Assembly: GCA_964584755.1 (NCBI GenBank)
Contig: CAZPAV010000031.1
Coordinates: 1-33,491 of the forward strand
Reading direction: 5' to 3'
Origin: CAZPAV01 sp964584755
Lineage (GTDB): Bacteria; Actinomycetota; Acidimicrobiia; Spongiisociales; UBA5794
Length of the DNA stretch: 33,491 nt
The notes under the pieces were generated by a model. It was not told the origin of the DNA. It did not search any database and worked only from the letters and a program-made list of their open reading frames with translations. Of the stretch, positions 15,895 through 22,920 are shown piece by piece; the stretch's first letter is position 1; the number at the start of each line of letters is the position of its first letter. The position numbers and the translations under genes are program-made.

Positions 15895-16215
15895 TCAACG
15901 GTGCTTCCCGCAGGCACACTCGTGCTCGCCGAGACGGCGCAGCACCGCCGTCACCACCCGATCCTCCGCGGCCGGGTCGGCGCCGATGCGCGCCATGACC
16001 CGTCGGACGAGCGTCCGTACCGTGGTCTCGAGTCCCTCGGCCCGTTCCCTCCCTCCCGGCGCCGGCCTCGCCGCGGCCTGCTCGAGACGGACGCCGAGCT
16101 CGGCGGCGCGGTCCACGGCCAGGGGCGTGGCGCGCCCCCCGGCGGGCACCGTGATCCGGTCCCGTCCCGCCGCGGCGGCGGCCTCGACGTCGGCCGCCGA
16201 CACGATCCGGCTCAC
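15895..16215 (-). CDS. Small EutQ-N-like protein with encapsulation-peptide-like helices
   Basis: A 106-residue protein starting at GTG 16215 with a GAGAGGAGG ribosome binding site. Residues 2-47 (SRIVSAADVEAAAAAGRD, TP.A.DRAAELGV) match the small N-terminal domain found in EutQ and several microcompartment proteins. The same pattern is seen at the N terminus of the MDH-like protein encoded upstream in this operon. After a Pro/Gly/Arg linker come two amphipathic helices (GLETTVRTLVRRVMARIG and EDRVVTAVLRRLG) similar to encapsulation peptides, then a Cys/His-rich end (ECACGKHR). There is no catalytic domain. It could be an assembly adaptor or scaffold between cargo and shell. It is the last gene of the main microcompartment operon, 25 bases after the opine-dehydrogenase-like gene. 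Confidence 0.72.
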   Translation of the reverse strand: MSRIVSAADVEAAAAAGRDRITVPAGGRATPLAVDRAAELGVRLEQAAARPAPGGRERAEGLETTVRTLVRRVMARIGADPAAEDRVVTAVLRRLGEHECACGKHR

Positions 16216-16240
16216 GGCAACCTCCTCTCCGCCCCGACGC

Positions 16241-17563
16241 TCATCGGTAGAACCCGAGCACCCGGCACACGCCCGACTCGGCGCAGCGTCCCCCGAGTGC
16301 TCCCTGCTCCACGTGCGCGATCATCTCGGCGGGCGTCATCCCGCCCAGCCCGAGCGAGGCGACCGTGCGGCCCTCCTGCCACCAGTCGATCCCCGTCATG
16401 GCGGACGCCAGCGAGACGATCGAGTCGATCGTCGGCGTGGGCACGCCGAGATGCCGGCCGAAGTCGGCGATGGGAACGAGCGAGTCGGGAACGTCGTCGA
16501 GCACGTGGTTCTGGGCGAGGATGTGACTGGGCGCGGTGAACCCCTCGTAGTACGGGTTCGCCTGGATCGCCTCGTAGATGGTGTCCCCGACGATGTGGTA
16601 GCTCTCGCGGTACCAGTCGAGGAGCGACCACACCTCCCGGAGCCCGAGGGCCCGCGCCACCGCCTGCTTCTCCTGGTCGAGCTTCTCCATGACGAGCGTC
16701 GCGATCGTCTGGGTGACCTGGTCCTTGTAGAACTTGAGGTGCTCACCGGCGGCGGTGCGCTCGATGACCTGCGTGTTGAGGAGCACCGTCCCGGGGTGCA
16801 CCACGGGGGCCACGTTGTTCAGCGACGTCTCGAGCACGTTCTGGCCGGGCTCGATCTGGGGGTAGAGGTCACGCAGGTACTCCATGAGGAGATCGTTCTG
16901 GCTCGCGGGGAGCGCCGCCGCCCGCATCCGGAACTTCTCCTTGAGGATCTCCACCGCCGCCGGGGCCCGCCGCTCCGCGGCGTAGATGAAGGTCTGGGTC
17001 TCGCCGAGGACGATGTTCGCCGAGCAGGCGAACCGGATGAGCGTCCGCGCGAACTCCAGTGCCCCGCCGGTCCGCCCCGGGTTGAGGACCACTCGCTGCC
17101 CGTCCCTCAGCAGCGGAGCGAGCATGGAGGCGTAGGGCCGGTGCGACATGGCCGGGGCCACGATCATGATGAGGTCGGCGTCGCGGACCGCCTCGTCGAG
17201 GCTCGGCGTCACGCGCGCCACCTTGGCGAACCCGGAGACCTCCGGCCCGAGGATCTCGATACCCCCCTTCTCGATGACGGGCTCGAGCTCCCAGGAGAAG
17301 GGCGACCACATCGTGGTCTCGTACCCGACGAGGCTCATGTGGCCCGCCATGGCGAGGCCGCCGTTGCCGCCCCCGAGGACCGTGAGCTTGAGGGAGCCGG
17401 CGAGGCTGCCGCGACGGGAGGGATCGACGGCCTTCTCGAAGCCGGAGTCCGAACGCGGCGGCGCCGGCGACGCCGCGACCGGCCCGGCCCCGGGCTCCCC
17501 CTCGCGACGCTGCCACCCGCGCAGCTCGCTGACGATACTGTCCACCAACGCATCGAAATCCAT
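16241..17563 (-). CDS. Octopine/nopaline dehydrogenase-like enzyme, probable microcompartment cargo
   Basis: A 440-residue NAD(P)-dependent enzyme of the octopine/nopaline dehydrogenase family, which forms or cleaves secondary amines between an amino acid and a 2-oxo acid. The catalytic part begins near residue 58 with the Rossmann motif VLGGGNGGLAMAGH. LNNVAPVVHPGTVLLNT carries the conserved His256-Pro, and IVGDTIYEAIQ follows. Unusual for the family is the N-terminal extension: residues 1-18 (MDFDALVDSIVSELRGWQ) form an amphipathic helix, joined by a disordered Gly/Pro/Ala linker (19-55). This is the layout of encapsulation peptides that target cargo to microcompartments. Start chosen at ATG 17563 with GGGAGG five bases upstream. 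ATG 17581 would add six residues. It may be the signature enzyme of this compartment. Confidence 0.85.
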   Translation of the reverse strand: MDFDALVDSIVSELRGWQRREGEPGAGPVAASPAPPRSDSGFEKAVDPSRRGSLAGSLKLTVLGGGNGGLAMAGHMSLVGYETTMWSPFSWELEPVIEKGGIEILGPEVSGFAKVARVTPSLDEAVRDADLIMIVAPAMSHRPYASMLAPLLRDGQRVVLNPGRTGGALEFARTLIRFACSANIVLGETQTFIYAAERRAPAAVEILKEKFRMRAAALPASQNDLLMEYLRDLYPQIEPGQNVLETSLNNVAPVVHPGTVLLNTQVIERTAAGEHLKFYKDQVTQTIATLVMEKLDQEKQAVARALGLREVWSLLDWYRESYHIVGDTIYEAIQANPYYEGFTAPSHILAQNHVLDDVPDSLVPIADFGRHLGVPTPTIDSIVSLASAMTGIDWWQEGRTVASLGLGGMTPAEMIAHVEQGALGGRCAESGVCRVLGFYR

Positions 17564-17591
17564 CTCGCCTCCCGTCCTCATGCTCTTCGAC

Positions 17592-18764
17592 TCATGATCC
17601 GATCCGCTCTCGAACGGCCGCGGCCGCGGTGTGGAGCGCCTTCTCCTCCTCGGGGGTGAGCGGCAACTCCACCACCTCCACGAGGCCGTCGGGGCCGAGA
17701 CGGCACGGCACGCCGAGCACCACGTCGTCGAGTCCGTACTCGCCCCGGAGCAGCACCGACACCGGGATCGGCTCCGTGACCGTCCCCCGCAGCGCGCCGA
17801 CCACCTCGGCGATGGCGTGGCCCGGGCCGTAGAAGGCGCTGCCCGTCTTCCGGAGCTGCACGATCGTGCCGCCGGCGTGCACGGTCTCCTCGACACAGCG
17901 GGCGATGGCCCCCTCGTCGAGCACCTCCCGCACCGGCCGCCCGCGAATCGTGGCCAGGGACACGACCGGGACCATCTCGTCGCCGTGACTGCCGAGGGTG
18001 ATCGCCGCGACGTCGCGCGGCTGGGCGCCGGCGGCCATCGCCAGGCTCCAGCGGAACCGGGAGGAATCGAGGGTCCCGGCCATGCCGAGGACCCGTTCCC
18101 GGGGGAAGCTCGTCGCCTGGTACGCGGCGTACGTCATCTCGTCCAGCGGGTTCGTGACCACGACGACGACCGCGTCCGGCGCGTGCTCCGCCACGGCCTC
18201 GGCGACGGAGCGCACGACCTTGCCGTTCACCTCGGTGAGGTCGCGACGGTTCATCCCCGGCTGCCGGGGACGGCCCGCGGTGATCACCACGACGTTCGCG
18301 GCGGCGAGGAGACCGAGCGAGGTTCCCCCGCGGCAGCGCGTCGTCGAGCCGGTGATCCCCGAGGCGTGCTCGAGATCGAGCGCGACGCTCTCGGCGAGGC
18401 CGGGGGCGATGTCGACGAGGACCACCTCGCGGGCCGCCTCCTCCATGGCGAGGACGTGGGCGGTGGTCGCGCCCACGGCGCCGGCGCCCACCACGGCGAC
18501 GCGGTCGAGGACGCGCCCGCCCGGCCGCCGGCCCGGCTCGGGCGGCACCCAGCGCGGCGACCGCCGCACGAGCACCCGGCGCATCGCCGTGGGCCCGTCG
18601 GCGGCGGGCGGCGCGGCGATCTCCTCCTCGGCGACGACACGCAGCCCGAGCTCCACGAGCGTGTCCCGGGCCTGCGGGGTGAGGATGTCCCGTGGGCCGA
18701 CGACGATGGTCTTGCGTCCCGCCGCGGCCGCCTGGCGAACGAACGCCTCTCCGATGACCCTCAT
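17592..18764 (-). CDS. Malate/lactate dehydrogenase-like enzyme with N-terminal EutQ-N-like domain
   Basis: A 390-residue fusion. Residues 1-45 (MRVIGEAFVRQAAAAGRK, LTPQARDTLVELGLRVV) match the small N-terminal domain of EutQ-type microcompartment proteins. A Pro/Arg-rich linker (46-86) follows. The rest is a 2-hydroxyacid dehydrogenase of the LDH/MDH superfamily, with GAGAVG at 93-98, the NAD-binding Asp118, the substrate loop GRPRQPGMNR with Arg167 and Arg173 (malate-type, not the Gln of lactate enzymes), Asn205, LDSSRFRW and catalytic His260 in GSHGDEMVP. It should reduce or oxidise a dicarboxylate-like 2-oxo/2-hydroxy acid with NAD(H). It may regenerate NAD+ inside the shell, since no alcohol dehydrogenase is present in the window. 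The ATG overlaps the BMC-T stop (ATGA). Confidence 0.87.
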   Translation of the reverse strand: MRVIGEAFVRQAAAAGRKTIVVGPRDILTPQARDTLVELGLRVVAEEEIAAPPAADGPTAMRRVLVRRSPRWVPPEPGRRPGGRVLDRVAVVGAGAVGATTAHVLAMEEAAREVVLVDIAPGLAESVALDLEHASGITGSTTRCRGGTSLGLLAAANVVVITAGRPRQPGMNRRDLTEVNGKVVRSVAEAVAEHAPDAVVVVVTNPLDEMTYAAYQATSFPRERVLGMAGTLDSSRFRWSLAMAAGAQPRDVAAITLGSHGDEMVPVVSLATIRGRPVREVLDEGAIARCVEETVHAGGTIVQLRKTGSAFYGPGHAIAEVVGALRGTVTEPIPVSVLLRGEYGLDDVVLGVPCRLGPDGLVEVVELPLTPEEEKALHTAAAAVRERIGS

Positions 18765-19387
18765 GTCCTCCCCTCCACGGCCTCGAGCGCCGCGACGCCC
18801 GCCTCGAGCGCGGCCTCCACGCTCTCCTCGCTCCCGGTCATGAAGAACCGGCCGAACCGGCCAATGGCGCGCACCTCGACGATGTCGATGTCGGCGGCCT
18901 TCTCCGCCTCGTTGGCGACGAGCGCCACGTAGGCGGCCGGCGCGCACTCCAGGATCCCCAGCGTCCGGCCGGGGATGACCATCGTTCCCTTCCGCCAGAT
19001 GTTGAGCAGCTTCGCCTGGTGCGGCTCGACCGAGGTGATCCGTTGCAGGCTGGCGACCCGCGGGCGGAGCCGGTCCTCGAGGCGGAGGCCGAGGTGGTCG
19101 AGGATCGCCTCCCGGGCGTTCGTCACCGCGGTGTTCACCGGGGAGCGCAAGAGGAAGAAACCGAACTCCCGCTCCACGACCTGCGACATGGCGTCGATGT
19201 CCGTCGACTTCAACGCGATGTCGACCGCCCGAAAGACCTCGTTGCCGGGGGCGATCTCCCCGACGAGGATCGTGTCTCCCTCCTCGGGGATGGAGCCGCG
19301 CACCGTGGCCGCGTTGTACGCAGCGAACTGCGGCTGGAGCCGATCGATCTGGATGAGCGCCCTGATCTCGACGGGTGGCGCGGTCAA
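18761..19387 (-). CDS. BMC-T shell protein (tandem BMC domain)
   Basis: A 208-residue protein with two fused BMC domains that would form a pseudohexameric trimer tile in the shell. Domain 1 (about 6-100) includes ALIQIDRLQPQF, GEIAPGNEVFRAVDIALKS and REFGFFLLRSPVNTAVTNA. Domain 2 (about 105-205) includes LGILECAPAAYVALVANEAEKAA and GRFGRFFMTGSEESVEAALEA, the usual BMC fold pieces. The start is TTG 19387: AAGGAG lies six bases upstream, and the TTG overlaps the aldehyde dehydrogenase stop as TTGA. It is therefore translationally coupled on both sides. It is the only BMC-T in the window. Which BMC-T subclass it belongs to, and whether it forms a gated double stack, cannot be told. Confidence 0.88.
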   Translation of the reverse strand: MTAPPVEIRALIQIDRLQPQFAAYNAATVRGSIPEEGDTILVGEIAPGNEVFRAVDIALKSTDIDAMSQVVEREFGFFLLRSPVNTAVTNAREAILDHLGLRLEDRLRPRVASLQRITSVEPHQAKLLNIWRKGTMVIPGRTLGILECAPAAYVALVANEAEKAADIDIVEVRAIGRFGRFFMTGSEESVEAALEAGVAALEAVEGRT

Positions 19388-20769
19388 AACGCGACTCCTT
19401 CCTCGCGATAGAGGTCTCGCCACGAGCGGTACCCGCCGGCGACCCGTTTCACGTTGATGAGATGCAGGGCGGTGACGTTGTCGGAGGTGATCGAGCCCGC
19501 CCAGGTGCCCGTTCCCAGCATGAAGCTCGGCTCGAGGTCCGTGGAGAACCCCATGCCGCCGAAGGCGCACGGCGTGTTCACGAGGATCCTCCCGACCGGC
19601 AGCGTCGAGAAACGTGCCGTCACCTCGGGGTCGTCGGAGTGGACGGCCGCGGTGTGACCGAGCCCGCCGAAGCGGAGCACCTCCTCGCAGCGCCGGTACC
19701 CCTCGGCGGCGTCGGCGACCTCGTAGAACACCAGCACCGGATTGAGCTTCTCGGCCGAGAGCGGTACGTCCCTTCCCACCTGCCGCGCCTCGGCGACGAG
19801 GACGCGGGTTCGTGGGGGGACGGCGAACCCGGCGAGATCGGCCAGGTGGGCCGCCGACTGGCCGACGTTCTGGGGAACGAGCCGGAGCCGTTCCCCGAAG
19901 ATGACCCGAGCCAAGGCATCGGCCTCCCGGCCGGTGCAGAAGTACGCCCCGGCCCGCCGCATGGCCTCCCGGAGCCGCTCCGCGATCGACCGCGGCGCCA
20001 CGACCGCCTGCTCGGCCACGCACGCCGTGCCGTAGTCGAACGCCTTCGAGGCGATGATCCCCGCGGCGACCTCGTCGAGCTCGTGCCGCTTCGTCTCGTC
20101 GACGTACACCGGCACGTTGCCCGGTCCCACCGCGAGGGTCGGCTTCCCGCTCGAGTAGGCGGCACGGACCATCGCCGACCCGCCCGTGGCGAGCACGAGG
20201 GACGTCGCCCGGTGTCGCATGAGCTCACCGGTCCCCTCGATGCTCACCTCCTCGAGACACTGGATGAGGCCCGGAGGGGCCCCCTCGGCCTCGGCCGCCT
20301 CGGCCATGACGCGGGTCGTGGCCATCCCGGAGCGGACCCCGCGGGGATGCGGCGCGCAGACGATGGCGTTGCCGGCCTTCACCGCGGAGAGGACCTTGAA
20401 CATGATGGTCGAGGTGGGGTTCGTCACCGGGACGAGGGCCGCGATGACCCCCATGGGCTCTCCGAGGGCCACCATCTTCGTGCGCTCGTCCTTCCACAGG
20501 ACCCCCAGCGTCCGGACGTTCCGCAACCAGGCGGCGATCCCCAGGGAGTTGAAGAGGTTCTTGCGTCGCTTGTCCTCGACGTTGCCGCAGGCCGTCTCCT
20601 CCACGGCGAGCTCCGCCAGCGGCAGCGCCTGGCGTGCCGCCGCCTGCGCCATCGCCTCGACGATGCGGTCCACGTCCCGCGGGGGCGTCCCCCGGAAGCG
20701 CTCGAAGGCCTCCCGGGCACGCAGGCACGCCGCGCGCGCCTCAGCGATGCTCCGCAGGTCGGGATCCAC
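19384..20769 (-). CDS. CoA-acylating aldehyde dehydrogenase of the microcompartment (EutE/PduP-like)
   Basis: A 461-residue aldehyde dehydrogenase of the acylating EutE/PduP/AdhE-N type, which oxidises an aldehyde to acyl-CoA with NAD+ and CoA. Catalytic Cys250 lies in SKAFDYGTACVAEQAVV, the acylating form of the motif. VPVTNPTSTIMFKVLSAVKAGNAIV is the family cofactor region, and GTWAGSITSDNV and NVKRVA close the domain. The start was set at GTG 20769, preceded by GGAGGAGGG. An upstream ATG (20823) would add 18 unlikely residues. Unlike most PduP/EutE proteins, it has no obvious encapsulation helix at either end. It may be recruited by partner proteins or have a cryptic signal. It is coupled to the BMC-T gene (TTGA overlap). 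Confidence 0.92.
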   Translation of the reverse strand: MDPDLRSIAEARAACLRAREAFERFRGTPPRDVDRIVEAMAQAAARQALPLAELAVEETACGNVEDKRRKNLFNSLGIAAWLRNVRTLGVLWKDERTKMVALGEPMGVIAALVPVTNPTSTIMFKVLSAVKAGNAIVCAPHPRGVRSGMATTRVMAEAAEAEGAPPGLIQCLEEVSIEGTGELMRHRATSLVLATGGSAMVRAAYSSGKPTLAVGPGNVPVYVDETKRHELDEVAAGIIASKAFDYGTACVAEQAVVAPRSIAERLREAMRRAGAYFCTGREADALARVIFGERLRLVPQNVGQSAAHLADLAGFAVPPRTRVLVAEARQVGRDVPLSAEKLNPVLVFYEVADAAEGYRRCEEVLRFGGLGHTAAVHSDDPEVTARFSTLPVGRILVNTPCAFGGMGFSTDLEPSFMLGTGTWAGSITSDNVTALHLINVKRVAGGYRSWRDLYREEGVAF

Positions 20770-20855
20770 CGACGTCCCTCCTCCGTTCTCCTCGTCGTGC
20801 CGTCCGGAGCGCTCGGTTTCCACCGCGCGCCGCCGATCTCATGCCGTGCCAGGGG

Positions 20856-21149
20856 TCAGTCGGCGTTGAGATGCGGCATCACCGCCATGAGGTCCTCGTG
20901 GGGGCGCGCGATGACGTGCACCGCCACCACCTCACCGACCTTGTTCGCCGCGACCGCACCGGCGTCGGTGGCCGCCTTGACCGCGCCGACCTCGCCCCGC
21001 ACGAAGATGGCGACGAGTCCCCCGCCGATCTCCTTCTGCGCCACGACCTGGACGTTCGCCGCCTTGACCATCGCGTCGGCGGCCTCGGTGGACGCCACGA
21101 TCCCTCGGGTCTCGATCATGCCCAGCGCCTGCTTGGTGTTGCCTGCCAT
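20856..21149 (-). CDS. BMC-H hexameric shell protein (PduA/EutM-like)
   Basis: A 97-residue single BMC domain protein, the exact length of canonical EutM-type shell hexamers. It reads ALGMIETRGIVASTEAADAM, then VGEVVAVHVIARPHEDL, with the conserved GEVGAVKAATDAG between. The central pore loop is EIGGGL (residues 40-45) where PduA-type proteins usually have KIGSGL, so the pore lining differs by the Ser-to-Gly change. The start was set at ATG 21149 with GGAAGGGAGC upstream. The frame is open 25 codons further, but that stretch is basic and not part of the fold. It is the only BMC-H in the window and would form most shell facets. Confidence 0.95.
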   Translation of the reverse strand: MAGNTKQALGMIETRGIVASTEAADAMVKAANVQVVAQKEIGGGLVAIFVRGEVGAVKAATDAGAVAANKVGEVVAVHVIARPHEDLMAVMPHLNAD

Positions 21150-21220
21150 CGTGCTCCCTTCCTCGTTCCCTTGCCGTTTCCTACTTCGAGCCTTCGGTGC
21201 CTTCTTCTCGGCCGAATCCG

Positions 21221-21517
21221 TCATCCGTCACTGCTCCGATACGTCGACTCGTCTCCGATCTTCACCTCCTCGAGGATCACCACGGCGGTGCCGTCGGTGG
21301 GCACCGCCCGGGTGCGGTGCGACTGTCGTGCCGCCGATCCGGTGGCGACGAGCACCCAGTCGCCGACCCCGGCGCCCACGGCGTCGGTCACGACCTCGTG
21401 GGGCCCCACCACCGTGCCGCCGGCGTCCAGCGGCTCGACGACGAGGAGCTTCTGTCCCGTGAGTGGCGGGTCCTTCATCGGCCCGGTGGCGGTCCCGACG
21501 ACCCGTGCGATCTTCAT
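21221..21517 (-). CDS. BMC-P pentameric vertex protein (EutN/CcmL family)
   Basis: A 98-residue protein of the EutN/CcmL/PduN family, which caps the shell vertices as pentamers. It starts MKIARVVGTATGPMKDPPLTGQKLLVV, with the typical DAVGAGVGDWVLVATGSAAR segment in the middle and a small hydrophilic tail (EVKIGDESTYRSSDG). Its ATG overlaps the stop of the ligase gene (TGATG), linking the nitrogen-handling genes to the shell genes by translational coupling. The BMC-H gene follows 71 bases downstream. With one BMC-H, one BMC-T and one BMC-P, the shell set is minimal but complete. Confidence 0.94.
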   Translation of the reverse strand: MKIARVVGTATGPMKDPPLTGQKLLVVEPLDAGGTVVGPHEVVTDAVGAGVGDWVLVATGSAARQSHRTRAVPTDGTAVVILEEVKIGDESTYRSSDG

Positions 21518-22809
21518 CAGTAGGCCTCCAAGTAACGACGGCGTTCCACCTCGGTCACCTCCGCGGCGACGAAACCCTGCTCCCGCTCCGCCATGCCCAC
21601 GAGGATCTCGACGAGGTCCGGGTCGAACGTCTTCGCGGCGAGCTCGGAGTGCCGCACCGCGGCGATCGCCTCGGGAACGCTGCGCGGCAGCGGGTCGAAC
21701 TCCTCCTCGGCCGCGTAGGCGTCACCCACGAACGGCGGCCCCGGGTCGAGCTCCTGGTCGATCCCCTCGAGACCCGCGGCCACCTGGGCGGCGATGATGA
21801 GATACGGGTTGGCGTCCGCGGAGCCGTCTCGCTGCTCGATCCGCACCGCCTCCTCGCGGCCCTCGATGAGCCGGATCCCGACGGTGCGGTTGTCGAGGCC
21901 CCAGGAGTTGTTCGTGGGGCAGAAGGTGTAGGGGGCACGTCGCCGGTAGCTGTTCGGGTTGGGCGCGCCGAAGAGCGCCATCTCCGGCATGTAACGGCGC
22001 AGGCCCCCCAGATAGTGGCGGCCCAGCTCGGAGAGCTTCCCCCCGTCGCTGAAGGCGTTCCGTCCGTCACGCCACAGGGACTGGTGGACGTGGAAACCGT
22101 TCCCGGAGAGGTCGGAGAAGGGCTTCGCCATGAAGGTGGCGACGAGTCCCTCCCTGGCGGCGATCTCCTTGACCGCGCTGCGGAAGAGTACGGCGTTGTC
22201 GGCAGCCCCCAGCGCGTCGCCGTAGTGGATGTTCACCTCGAACTGCCCCGGCGCGTACTCGGGGTTCGAGACCTCGATCGGGACCCCGAACTCCGTGCAG
22301 AGGTTGCGGATCGGCCCGAGGACGTGCTCGAAGGCGGATGCCCGGGCGATGCCGTACACCTGGATTCCCACGTCACGGGGTCGGAGCGTCTCCGGATCGA
22401 GGAGGAAGAACTCGAGCTCCGTCCCCACCTTCACCTCGTACCCGAGCTGCCCGGCACGGTCCACGACCTTCTCGAGGGCGGTCCGGGGATCCACCCGCAC
22501 CCGCTCCCCGGACTCCTCGTACGTCGCTCCCACCGCCAGGACCGTGCCCTCGTGCCAGGGCACCGGCCGCAGCGTGCCCGGGATCGGCTTCACGACGAGG
22601 TCCGGATACCCCGTGCCCATGTTCGTGTACGGCGTCTCCCAGATGTCGCAGGTCATGTCGAGCACGAAGATCGCGTTCGCCATGGCGATCCCCCGCTCGG
22701 CCACGGTCTCCCACATCGAGGCGTGGATGCGCTTCCCCCGGGCGATCCCGCTCAGGTCGCCCACCGCCAGGATGATCGTGTGGGCATTCGGTGGCAACGT
22801 GTCCACCAT
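21517..22809 (-). CDS. GlnA3/GmaS-type gamma-glutamyl ligase (glutamine synthetase family)
   Basis: A 430-residue glutamine-synthetase-fold enzyme. ATP/metal and glutamate residues are visible: Glu131 and Glu133 in GTELEFFLL, PGQFEVNIHYGDAL, GNGFHVHQSLW with two His, NSYRRRAPYTF with WGLDNRTVGIR, and NPYLIIAAQVAAGLEGI. The FDGSS-type ammonium-site motif of true glutamine synthetase is absent (FVLDMTCDIWETP in that region), and so is the adenylylation Tyr loop. This suggests an organic amine replaces ammonia, as in PuuA, GlnA3 and gamma-glutamylmethylamide synthetase. The product would be a gamma-glutamyl-N-alkylamide. The start is ATG 22809, or GTG 22812 just before it, after GGGAGGGAGG. The stop overlaps the BMC-P start. 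Confidence 0.86.
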   Translation of the reverse strand: MVDTLPPNAHTIILAVGDLSGIARGKRIHASMWETVAERGIAMANAIFVLDMTCDIWETPYTNMGTGYPDLVVKPIPGTLRPVPWHEGTVLAVGATYEESGERVRVDPRTALEKVVDRAGQLGYEVKVGTELEFFLLDPETLRPRDVGIQVYGIARASAFEHVLGPIRNLCTEFGVPIEVSNPEYAPGQFEVNIHYGDALGAADNAVLFRSAVKEIAAREGLVATFMAKPFSDLSGNGFHVHQSLWRDGRNAFSDGGKLSELGRHYLGGLRRYMPEMALFGAPNPNSYRRRAPYTFCPTNNSWGLDNRTVGIRLIEGREEAVRIEQRDGSADANPYLIIAAQVAAGLEGIDQELDPGPPFVGDAYAAEEEFDPLPRSVPEAIAAVRHSELAAKTFDPDLVEILVGMAEREQGFVAAEVTEVERRRYLEAY

Positions 22810-22920
22810 CACCTCCCTCCCTTCGTCACTGACCGGCGCGGTCCCACCGGCCCACCCCGTCCGGGTCGACCGCCGGGGCTCCTCGCCGCTCTCGCGCCCT
22901 CCCTCATCTCGACGCCCCTC

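Noticed and set aside
14321..17659. Long plus-strand open frame of more than 1100 codons opposite the permease and dehydrogenase genes
   Set aside because: It is antisense to well-supported genes, rich in Arg, His and Asp from GC-biased third positions, and has no recognisable domain.
17592..18764. Housekeeping TCA-cycle malate dehydrogenase
   Set aside because: The EutQ-like N-terminal domain and the start overlapping the BMC-T stop tie it to the microcompartment. Housekeeping enzymes lack this domain.
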